From Ruminococcaceae bacterium UBA5295 (GTDB lineage: Bacteria > Bacillota > Clostridia > Oscillospirales > Acutalibacteraceae), in the NCBI GenBank assembly GCA_002411365.1, contig DHSD01000013.1, positions 1-8,067 of the forward strand: a stretch of DNA of 8,067 nt. The letters run 5' to 3'. This document shows positions 1-5,046 of this stretch, in pieces (position 1 is the first letter of the stretch; every line of letters begins with the position of its first letter). The notes under the pieces are model-generated. The model had not been told where the DNA came from. It worked only from the letters and a program-made list of their open reading frames with translations, and made no database searches. A program made the translations under genes and the position numbers.

Positions 1-890
1 TCAAAAGGAGAAGGCTCCTCTATAGGCGGACGTATATCGGGTTCCGTTTTTGGTCCAGGGATGACTGCAGGATGGACGAGAGGCTCGGTTAAAGGCTGTG
101 GCGGCTGTTGAGGCGCCCTGTGCACATCTTCCCGGATTTCGGCTTTTTCTGCGAACATTTCTTCAGCATTCAAGCCAGCTTTACGGAAAATCTTTTCAAG
201 GTGCCCTTTCCGCTTTTCGGACATAGGTTCATTCCCAGAAACAGCTTCCGGAGCATTTTCAGGCGGGGCTTCTGTTTTAGCTGATGTGTCCTCAGCAGAT
301 GCTTCAGGTTCTTTATCTGGTCTGCTGCCTGCATTATCTTCTTTTACAGCATTTTCAGGCGGACTTTTCTGCCAGCCTTCGGCAGGCTTCTCTTCTTCAG
401 GCGCCTTGGCTGTTTTTTCTGTGTTCTGCATTGCCGGAGGTTCACTTTCGGTCGGATGATCTTCTCCGGCAGATTCCGCCTTAGCCTCCTGTTCTCTGAG
501 CAGTTCCTCTTCTGCGCTTTTTATTTCGTCGGGGTCAAGCCGGATTGTCTCTTCGTATTCGCGCCTGTACTCTTCCAGCGGCTTCAGCTGCAGGCCATAG
601 TAAATATCGTCTTCGGGGACGGTATCCTCATCTTCGCCTTTATGCCGCCAATGGAAAAAAGAATGCTTTTTCTTTTTGCGCGGTTTCCCACTGGGCGAAG
701 AAGGATCCATACCGCCGCTTTCCATGTTAAGGGCCTGATGTGCACTGTTGACGATTTCGTCGGCGGTAAGGGGGGCAGTGTGGCTTTTTCCCGCAGCCGG
801 TTTGCTTTCGCTCTCCGACCTGCCTCTGGCTTCGGCTGAAGCTTTGCTGGAGGAATCATCATTGCGCGGAACGCTTTTTTCATCTTTCAT
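1..890 (-). CDS. Unrecognised charged low-complexity protein, N-terminal 296 residues (runs off left edge)
   Basis: The frame is open from an ATG at 888-890 to the window edge, giving 296 residues with no stop. A GGGAG ribosome binding site lies 9 nt upstream (900-904), and the gene begins 19 nt after the rlmB stop, so the two are probably co-transcribed. The protein starts MKDEKSVPRNDD and has a Ser-rich first 40 residues, a short helix-like stretch (TADEIVNSAHQAL), a basic patch (GKPRKKKKH) near residue 70, then a more ordered acidic segment (IYYGLQLKPLEEYRREYEET, about residues 97-116). After that it is a long Glu/Pro/Ala-rich tract to the edge. PPENA occurs twice, encoded by two identical 14-bp stretches (253-266 and 349-362). 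No signal peptide or membrane segment is seen in the visible part. I do not recognise the family. Such N-termini often precede a membrane or enzymatic domain, which would lie outside the window. Confidence 0.85.
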   Translation of the reverse strand, partial: MKDEKSVPRNDDSSSKASAEARGRSESESKPAAGKSHTAPLTADEIVNSAHQALNMESGGMDPSSPSGKPRKKKKHSFFHWRHKGEDEDTVPEDDIYYGLQLKPLEEYRREYEETIRLDPDEIKSAEEELLREQEAKAESAGEDHPTESEPPAMQNTEKTAKAPEEEKPAEGWQKSPPENAVKEDNAGSRPDKEPEASAEDTSAKTEAPPENAPEAVSGNEPMSEKRKGHLEKIFRKAGLNAEEMFAEKAEIREDVHRAPQQPPQPLTEPLVHPAVIPGPKTEPDIRPPIEEPSPF

Positions 891-909
891 TATGATCCGC
901 TCCCATAGA

Positions 910-1677
910 TTACTTTGCCCGAATGCCTTTTCGCTGCCGGACGACTTCGTAGCATATAACTCCGCAGGCTACAGAAGCATTCAGTGAATTTATTTTGCCC
1001 AGCATTGGCAGAGATATTATAAAATCCGATTTTTCCTTCAGCAGGTGGCTGACTCCGAAACCTTCAGAACCGATGATAATTGCCGTGGGATCTTTGAAAT
1101 CAGTCTCACACCAGTTTTTGCCTTCAAGGTCTGCCGCATATATCCAGACGCCGCGCTTTTTAAGTTCATCCAATGTTGAGGCGAGGTTGGTTGCGCGCAC
1201 AACAGGTATATACTCCACTGCGCCGGCGCTTGCCTTGCCTACGGTCCATGTAAGGCCGACGCTGCGGCGTTTCGGGATAATTACACCGTGCGCGCCGGTG
1301 CATTCGGCCACACGGAGCACCGCGCCAAGGTTGTGCGGGTCTTCGAGGCCGTCGGCAATTATCAGGAAAGGCGGCTCTTTCCGCTCGGCGGCAAGTGCGA
1401 ACACATCGTCCAGCGAAGCGTATTCCTTAGCAGCTGCAACAGCCACTATTCCCTGATGGACTGAGCCGGCGCACATGTGGTCGAGTTTGCGCGGGTCGGA
1501 TTCCTTTATGGTAATACCCGCTTTTCTGGCTTTTGCAGCAATGAGGCCAAGGCTTCCGGAGCGGTCGCCGCGTGCAATATAAATGCTGTCTATGGTTCTT
1601 CCGCTTTTAAGTGCCTCAGAAACGGCGTTCCTGCCTGCGATAATTCCATCTGGCGTGTCTTTTTCTTTCTTATCCAT
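910..1677 (-). CDS. rlmB: 23S rRNA (guanosine-2'-O-)-methyltransferase RlmB, TrmH/SpoU family
   Basis: This 255-residue protein has the two-part layout of the family. The N-terminal RNA-binding domain begins GIIAGRNAVSEAL (11-23). The C-terminal SPOUT methyltransferase domain carries motif 1 (LEDPHNLGAVLRVAE, 111-125), motif 2 (IIIGSEGFGV, 200-209) and motif 3 (LPMLGKINSLNASVA, 223-237), which build the knotted SAM-binding site. By family knowledge it methylates the ribose 2'-O of a conserved guanosine in the peptidyl-transferase region of 23S rRNA (G2251 in E. coli numbering) and works as a dimer in the cytoplasm. The ATG start is supported by AAGGAG at 1688-1693 with a 10-nt spacer. Length is normal. 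The exact RNA target cannot be read from sequence; related TrmH paralogs share the motifs, but the N-terminal domain fits RlmB best. Confidence 0.93.
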   Translation of the reverse strand: MDKKEKDTPDGIIAGRNAVSEALKSGRTIDSIYIARGDRSGSLGLIAAKARKAGITIKESDPRKLDHMCAGSVHQGIVAVAAAKEYASLDDVFALAAERKEPPFLIIADGLEDPHNLGAVLRVAECTGAHGVIIPKRRSVGLTWTVGKASAGAVEYIPVVRATNLASTLDELKKRGVWIYAADLEGKNWCETDFKDPTAIIIGSEGFGVSHLLKEKSDFIISLPMLGKINSLNASVACGVICYEVVRQRKGIRAK

Positions 1678-1722
1678 CTATTAAAAACTCCTTAAAATTT
1701 CTTATTTTTTAATTTTATATAC

Positions 1723-1731
1723 ATTATATCA
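1723..1731 (-). promoter_or_regulatory. Extended -10 promoter element for rlmB
   Basis: On the minus strand this reads TGATATAAT: a perfect TATAAT with a TG one base upstream, the extended -10 arrangement. The best-placed -35 hexamer (TATGGA, 1746-1751) is poor, consistent with reliance on the extended -10. It lies about 45 bp upstream of the rlmB start and would give a short leader containing the AAGGAG site. Confidence 0.6.
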
Positions 1732-1908
1732 CAAAATAACTTCTTTCCATATTGCAGGCAGCGGAAATTTTCAGCATCTGCGCTCGGCGGCAAAATGGTT
1801 TTAAACGCGCCCTTAATTCCCACGTCAACATTAAAACAGCAGATTTTCAGTATTTTATGGTTTTTCGGGGCATTTATACAAATGGTAATTTCACAGCGGG
1901 CATAAAGC

Positions 1909-2006
1909 AGTTGATAACTTGAAAATAACTGTTGAAAACCCTGTTGAAAATGTTGATAAGTCCAGAGTACAACCCCTGCGAATTGTTGATAACAAAAAGT
2001 TGATAC
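1909..2006 (+). repeat. Cluster of six DnaA-box-like 9-mers in one orientation
   Basis: Six related 9-mers lie head to tail in about 100 bp: AGTTGATAA (1909-1917), TGTTGAAAA (1930-1938), TGTTGAAAA (1942-1950), TGTTGATAA (1951-1959), TGTTGATAA (1984-1992) and AGTTGATAC (1998-2006). TGTTGATAA is the complement of TTATCAACA, one base from the consensus DnaA box TTATCCACA; the others differ at two or three positions. The cluster sits between the divergent rlmB and glycosylase genes. DnaA binding is an inference. GTTGATAAC (1910-1918, 1985-1993) is also nearly self-complementary, so another regulator is possible. Confidence 0.5.
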
Positions 2007-2010
2007 ATAA

Positions 2011-2038
2011 AAATCCTGCCGGCAGGCCGGACGGGTTT
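2011..2038. repeat. GC-rich inverted repeat beside the DnaA-box-like cluster
   Basis: AAATCC (2011-2016) pairs with GGGTTT (2033-2038, including one G-T pair) and CCGG (2019-2022) pairs with CCGG (2027-2030), separated by a 2x2 internal loop around a 4-base loop. The core CCTGCCGGCAGG (2015-2026) is also a perfect 12-bp palindrome. There is no clear T-tract on either side, so I do not call it a terminator. Confidence 0.5.
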
Positions 2039-2128
2039 CAATTACGTTCTGTATTTGTCAAGAGTTGTAGAGAAAAAATTTTTATGATAGGATAAATTAA
2101 GACATAAAACGTGTGGAAAGGAACAAAA

Positions 2129-2914
2129 ATGAATACTTTGATGGGAAACCTTGCCCAGACCCTTGACTGCGGCCAGTGCTTCCGGTGGGACCGCCTTCAG
2201 GACGGCACATGGGAGGGTGTCGCATATGGGAGATACCTGCATATAACGGAAGAAAACTTTTCCGATGTGCTGCGCGACCCGTTCTGGGCAGATTACTTTG
2301 ACATGGGCACTGATTACGCTGGTATACGTGCTGGCCTGTGTGAAAAAGACAGCACACTTGCGGAAGCGGCGCACTATGCGCCTGAAATACATATTCTGCG
2401 GCAGGAACCATGGGAAGCACTGTGCTCGTTTATCCTTTCACAATGCAACAATATTAAGCGCATAAAAGGCATGGCCGCCCGTCTTTGCCGGGCTTATGGC
2501 AGGAATATCGGTAACGGCAGGTTCGCGTTTCCGGAGGCTGAAACGCTGGCTTTGGCAGATGAAGGCGACTTGCGCGCGCTTGGGTTCGGTTTCAGGGCGC
2601 CGTATGTTATAAGCGCGGCGAAAAGTGTTGCACAGGGCCGCATTGATTTTAAGGCGCTGAAAGTCATGCCGCTTAAAGAAGCGCGCGATGTCCTTACCGG
2701 CCTAAGCGGCGTTGGGCCGAAAGTGGCTGATTGCACGCTGCTATATGGCCTTCACAAGATGGATGCATTCCCTATGGATGTGTGGATGAAGCGCGCGATG
2801 AAAGTCCTGTTCCCCGGGAAAGACCCGTCATGGTTTGGGCCGTATGCAGGTGTTGCGCAGCAGTACATTTTTCATTACAGCCGTCATCATCCGGAGCTTT
2901 TTCAGTGCGCCTGA
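2129..2914 (+). CDS. ogg: 8-oxoguanine DNA glycosylase/AP lyase, OGG1-type HhH-GPD family
   Basis: This 261-residue protein follows the OGG1 pattern in order: the N-terminal signature TLDCGQCFRW (11-20), the lesion-side helix FILSQCNNIKRIKGM (101-115), LGFGFRAPYV (151-160), the helix-hairpin-helix LSGVGPKVADC (192-202) and PMDVWM (215-220). By alignment with human OGG1, Lys198 is the Schiff-base nucleophile and Asp217 the conserved catalytic aspartate. The enzyme removes 8-oxoguanine paired with cytosine and nicks the abasic site during base-excision repair. I chose the ATG at 2129 because AAAGGA (2117-2122) sits 6 nt upstream; a GTG at 2111 in the same frame would place that site inside the gene. 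It diverges from rlmB and is followed after 114 bp by the aldolase gene, which has its own -10 box. Bacterial OGG1-type enzymes of this kind are common in clostridia. Confidence 0.92.
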   Translation: MNTLMGNLAQTLDCGQCFRWDRLQDGTWEGVAYGRYLHITEENFSDVLRDPFWADYFDMGTDYAGIRAGLCEKDSTLAEAAHYAPEIHILRQEPWEALCSFILSQCNNIKRIKGMAARLCRAYGRNIGNGRFAFPEAETLALADEGDLRALGFGFRAPYVISAAKSVAQGRIDFKALKVMPLKEARDVLTGLSGVGPKVADCTLLYGLHKMDAFPMDVWMKRAMKVLFPGKDPSWFGPYAGVAQQYIFHYSRHHPELFQCA

Positions 2915-2972
2915 TAAAGTAAAGATAATCAGATTATTAACAATCTTGCTTTTATTTTTACCCAAAAAGAGG

Positions 2973-2978
2973 TATAAT
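2973..2978 (+). promoter_or_regulatory. -10 box upstream of the aldolase gene
   Basis: A perfect TATAAT lies 50 bp before the aldolase start. No good -35 is at the usual distance: TTGCTT (2946-2951) is 21 bp away and TTTATT (2951-2956) is 16 bp away but weak. A small inverted repeat, GATAATC/GATTATT (2924-2938), lies just upstream and could be an operator, though nothing else supports that. Confidence 0.5.
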
Positions 2979-3028
2979 GAACTCGTAAAATGAATTTTTT
3001 GAGAAATATAGAACAGGAGTGACAGCCA

Positions 3029-3973
3029 ATGTCTTTGGTAAATACTAAAGAAATGTTCAAAAAAGCCTATGACGGCGGATATGCAATCGGAGCATTTAAC
3101 ATCAATAACATGGAAATCGTCCAGGGCATTACGGAAGCCGCTGCGGAGCTGAAGGCGCCGGTTATACTTCAGGCTTCGGCAGGGGCACGCAAATATGCGA
3201 ACCCGCCGTACCTTATCCATCTGGTAGAAGCAGCAAACGACGAGCATCCGGATATCCCAATAGTGCTGCACCTCGACCACGGCCCGTCTTACGAAGTCTG
3301 CAAAGAATGCGTAGACGACGGCTTTACATCCGTAATGTTCGACGGTTCCTCAAAGCCTTATGAAGAAAATATTGCCGAGACACGCAAGGTCGTTGAATAT
3401 GCACACAGCCATTCCCCGTATGTAACCGTAGAAGCTGAGCTTGGCCGTCTTGCAGGAATTGAGGATGCTGTCAACGTGAATGCTGACAGAGCTCAGTTCA
3501 CAGACCCTGACCAGGTTCAGGACTTCGTAAAACGCACAGGTGTCGATTCCCTCGCTATTGCAATCGGCACAAGCCACGGTGCATATAAATTTAAGCCGGG
3601 CCAGAAGCCCCAGCTTCGCTTCGATATTCTGAAAGAGGTTTCTGACCGCCTGCCTGGATTCCCAATAGTGCTGCACGGTGCTTCATCGGTGCCGCAGGAA
3701 TTCGTTAAGATGGTAAACCAGTATGGCGGCAAGATGCCGGACGCAATTGGCATTCCGGAAGAAATGCTGCGCAAGGCTGCCACAATGGCTGTCTGCAAAA
3801 TCAACATTGACTCCGACCTCCGCCTTGCAATGACGGCAAGTGTGCGCAAGCATTTTGCTGAGCACCCTGACCATTTCGACCCGCGCCAGTACCTCGGCGA
3901 TGGCCGCGATGCCATTAAGGCTTTGGTTGAGCACAAGATAAAAGACGTTCTTGGCTGCGTTGGGAAAGCCTAA
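3029..3973 (+). CDS. fba: Class II (zinc-dependent) fructose-bisphosphate aldolase
   Basis: The enzyme splits fructose-1,6-bisphosphate into glyceraldehyde-3-phosphate and dihydroxyacetone phosphate in cytoplasmic glycolysis, and runs in reverse in gluconeogenesis. All expected class II features are visible in 314 residues: the opening (YAIGAFNINNME, 18-29), VLHLDHG (79-85) with the catalytic Asp83 and zinc ligand His84, VEAELG (134-139), GTSHGAYK (180-187) with the second zinc His183, VLHGASS (214-220) with the third zinc His216, and KINIDSDLR (257-265) in the phosphate-binding region. The C-terminus (PRQYLGDGRDAIKALV) is typical of the clostridial/Bacillus-type enzyme. AGGAG (3015-3019) lies 9 nt before the ATG. 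With its own -10 box and two hairpins immediately downstream it is probably transcribed alone. A tagatose-bisphosphate aldolase is the main alternative; with no sugar-catabolic neighbours, the glycolytic role is more likely. Confidence 0.95.
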   Translation: MSLVNTKEMFKKAYDGGYAIGAFNINNMEIVQGITEAAAELKAPVILQASAGARKYANPPYLIHLVEAANDEHPDIPIVLHLDHGPSYEVCKECVDDGFTSVMFDGSSKPYEENIAETRKVVEYAHSHSPYVTVEAELGRLAGIEDAVNVNADRAQFTDPDQVQDFVKRTGVDSLAIAIGTSHGAYKFKPGQKPQLRFDILKEVSDRLPGFPIVLHGASSVPQEFVKMVNQYGGKMPDAIGIPEEMLRKAATMAVCKINIDSDLRLAMTASVRKHFAEHPDHFDPRQYLGDGRDAIKALVEHKIKDVLGCVGKA

Positions 3974-3998
3974 TTTATTTTATAACAGTATAAATTAG

Positions 3999-4033
3999 CT
4001 TGCGGCGGATAATATCCTCCGCAAGTTTGTTTT
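3999..4033 (+). terminator. Rho-independent terminator of the aldolase gene
   Basis: CTTGCGG (3999-4005) pairs with CCGCAAG (4019-4025). After one mismatch the stem continues as GGATA/TATCC with a single-base loop, followed by TTTGTTTT. It starts 25 bp after the stop codon. Confidence 0.9.
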
Positions 4034-4074
4034 AAGAACCCATTCAACGCATTAAGCGGAGGATGGGTTCTTTT
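4034..4074 (+). terminator. Second hairpin with T-run behind the aldolase terminator
   Basis: AAGAACCCAT (4034-4043) pairs perfectly with ATGGGTTCTT (4063-4072), extendable by two pairs. A small inner CGC/GCG stem (4048-4050, 4056-4058) and a short T-run (4071-4074) complete it. It begins where the first terminator ends, so it may be a back-up terminator. Confidence 0.6.
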
Positions 4075-4236
4075 CAGCCTTTTTACTGCCCACTGAATCG
4101 GGAAGGGCACAAAGATATGCAAGCCAAAAATGCAGGCTGAAGAGGTAAAACAAACTCAGTGCAAAATAGGCTCACCGGAAATAAATCCGATGGGCCTCTC
4201 AGCAGAATCAACTAAATCCCCATGCTATTAAATGGC
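4075..4236. other. Non-coding stretch with one imperfect hairpin
   Basis: I see no supported gene here. An imperfect inverted repeat, AGGCTCACCGGA (4168-4179) with TCCGATGGGCCT (4186-4197), has one mismatch, one G-T pair and a 6-base loop. On the minus strand it is followed by ATTTTG, a weak terminator-like tail. Short stop-free frames exist on both strands but have no start signals. Confidence 0.4.
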
Positions 4237-4274
4237 AAAAAAGCAGGCACTGAACCGATTGTCCAGTGCCTGCT
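4237..4274 (-). terminator. Strong terminator ending the minus-strand sortase region
   Basis: On the minus strand a perfect 11-bp stem (AGCAGGCACTG/CAGTGCCTGCT, 4242-4252 and 4264-4274) with an 11-base loop is followed by a run of T (the A-run at 4237-4242 of the plus strand). It lies 23 bp beyond the stop codon of the gene remnant at 4298, so it probably belonged originally to that lost gene and now ends transcripts from the sortase pair. Confidence 0.88.
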
Positions 4275-4297
4275 GTATATTTATTTCCTGAATCTCC

Positions 4298-4435
4298 TTA
4301 GATGTTAGATGCCATTACCTTTTCTATTGCCATGGACAAATAAACGTTGCTATAGCATGTAGCAGACTCCAAAGATCCCAATACTGTATCCAGAGTAAAG
4401 CAATCTCTGTGCTCTGGATATTTTTTGATTAAAGT
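4298..4435 (-). pseudogene. 45-codon C-terminal remnant of an unidentified protein
   Basis: Between an in-frame TAA (4436-4438) and a TAA (4298-4300) the minus strand is open for 45 codons. It reads protein-like: LIKKYPEHRDCFTLDTVLGS is followed by an ordinary amphipathic tail ending AIEKVMASNI. There is no ATG before residue 35, no usable start with a ribosome binding site, and a strong terminator 23 bp after the stop, as expected for the 3' end of a real gene. The upstream part is missing: the sortase substrate gene ends only 10 bp before the open frame and is in a different frame. I infer a truncated gene whose 5' part was lost, perhaps when the sortase pair arrived. I do not recognise the family, and a chance open frame cannot be excluded at this length. 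Confidence 0.45.
4387..4426 (+). repeat. Perfect 9-bp inverted repeat followed by six T on the plus strand
   Basis: TATCCAGAG (4387-4395) and CTCTGGATA (4412-4420) form a perfect stem, and TTTTTT follows on the plus strand, which is terminator-like. No plus-strand gene leads into it, and it overlaps the gene remnant read on the minus strand, where the T-run encodes Lys-Lys. It may be coincidental or may stop antisense transcription towards the substrate gene. Confidence 0.4.
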
Positions 4436-4445
4436 TTAAAGCCTG

Positions 4446-4976
4446 TTAAACCGCAGCTTTTTTGCTGGACAAAACGGCACCAATACCTGCTAAAGAAGCA
4501 CATGCAATTGCTGCTGCGTGTATAGCCTCATTAGTGCTGTCACCTGTTTTTGGTGTCACATCTTTGTCGGAAGGTGAACCATGATTTTTGCTATCCATAG
4601 GTTCCACCTTAGGCTTTGAAGAGACATTGGGTGTAGGTTTAGATGAGGCAATTACCGGTGTTGATGAAGCAATTTTCGGTTGTGAAGAAGTTGGCTGCGA
4701 GGAAACCGGCTGTGAAGAAGTTGGCTGCGAGGAAACCGGCTGTGAAGAAGTTGGCTGTGAGGAAACCGGCTGTGAAGAAGTTGGTTGTGAAGAAACTGGC
4801 TTTGAAGAAGTTGGCTGCGAAGAAACTGACTGCGAAGAAGAATGCCCACAATCACAAGATGCTACAGATGTGAGACATGCCAGTGCGGGCACAGATGCCA
4901 TTGGAGCCATTGAGGCTAACATGGCAACTGCAATTAGGCCCGACGCCAACTTTTTGAGCCCATTAGATCCTTTCAT
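4446..4976 (-). CDS. Secreted Ser/Gln/Pro/Thr-repeat surface protein with TPKTG sorting signal (sortase substrate)
   Basis: The protein has 176 residues. A signal peptide comes first: basic MKGSNGLKK, hydrophobic 10-29, and an A-L-A cleavage site before Cys34. Three cysteines follow (CLTSVASCDCGH, 34-45), then five 10-residue repeats VSSQPTSS(Q/K)P (51-100) and a Ser/Pro/Lys linker. A complete cell-wall sorting signal closes the protein: TPKTG (141-145), a hydrophobic stretch (151-170) and the tail SKKAAV. The mature chain seems to be an extended stalk with no recognisable folded domain. The ATG at 4976 has AAGGGG (4985-4990) 8 nt upstream; a TTG 18 bp earlier would put that site inside the gene. 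The sortase gene lies 58 bp upstream on the same strand, so this is its probable substrate. TPKTG resembles the SPKTG/PPKTG motifs used by clostridial class B sortases rather than the classical LPXTG. The mature protein's role is unknown. Confidence 0.85.
   Translation of the reverse strand: MKGSNGLKKLASGLIAVAMLASMAPMASVPALACLTSVASCDCGHSSSQSVSSQPTSSKPVSSQPTSSQPVSSQPTSSQPVSSQPTSSQPVSSQPTSSQPKIASSTPVIASSKPTPNVSSKPKVEPMDSKNHGSPSDKDVTPKTGDSTNEAIHAAAIACASLAGIGAVLSSKKAAV
4681..4830. repeat. Five tandem 30-bp repeats inside the surface-protein gene
   Basis: Units start at 4681, 4711, 4741, 4771 and 4801. The first two are identical, the third differs at one base, and the last two carry several changes, so the array diverges towards the signal-peptide end of the gene. 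Each unit is built from two related 15-bp halves, encoding VSSQP and TSS(Q/K)P. Identical neighbouring copies suggest recent duplication and likely length variation between strains. Confidence 0.95.
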
Positions 4977-5030
4977 TAATAAATCCCCTTTCAAAACAGA
5001 AAGATTATTTTAAAAAAGCCACTTGACTGT

Positions 5031-5046
5031 AGAGTCATGCGACTCT
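5031..5046. repeat. Small palindromic hairpin at the sortase stop codon
   Basis: AGAGTC and GACTCT flank a 4-base loop and overlap the last codons of the sortase gene. Five T follow on the plus strand but not on the minus strand. It may be an RNA-stabilising or attenuating hairpin between sortase and substrate, or a chance palindrome. Confidence 0.35.

Noticed and set aside
456..839. Open frames on both strands within 284-987 other than the partial gene
   Set aside because: They overlap the longer minus-strand frame that starts at 890 with a ribosome binding site and continues off the left edge; their translations look like frame shadows.
995..1456. 153-codon plus-strand open frame opposite rlmB
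   Set aside because: It is a shadow of rlmB, which has complete family motifs and a good ribosome binding site.
2055..2093. Promoter for the glycosylase (TTGTCA at 2055-2060, TATGAT at 2083-2088)
   Set aside because: The spacing is 22 bp, too long for a sigma-A promoter, and alternative hexamers nearby are weak, so no promoter is called.
2111..2128. GTG start extending the glycosylase by six residues
   Set aside because: The ribosome binding site AAAGGA (2117-2122) lies inside this extension and is ideally placed for the ATG at 2129.
4097..4228. 44-codon stop-free plus-strand frame behind the aldolase terminators
   Set aside because: It has no start signal and contains a hairpin, and the opposite strand is open over a similar length; this is within chance expectation.
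4977..4994. TTG start extending the surface protein by six residues
   Set aside because: The AAGGGG site (4985-4990) falls inside the extension and fits the ATG at 4974-4976; the shorter form also gives a normal signal peptide.
4588..5013. Plus-strand frame of 141 codons opposite the repeat protein, rich in Glu/Cys repeats
   Set aside because: It is the complement of the SSQP repeat array, with no ribosome binding site; the minus-strand frame has a signal peptide, a sorting signal and a sortase partner.
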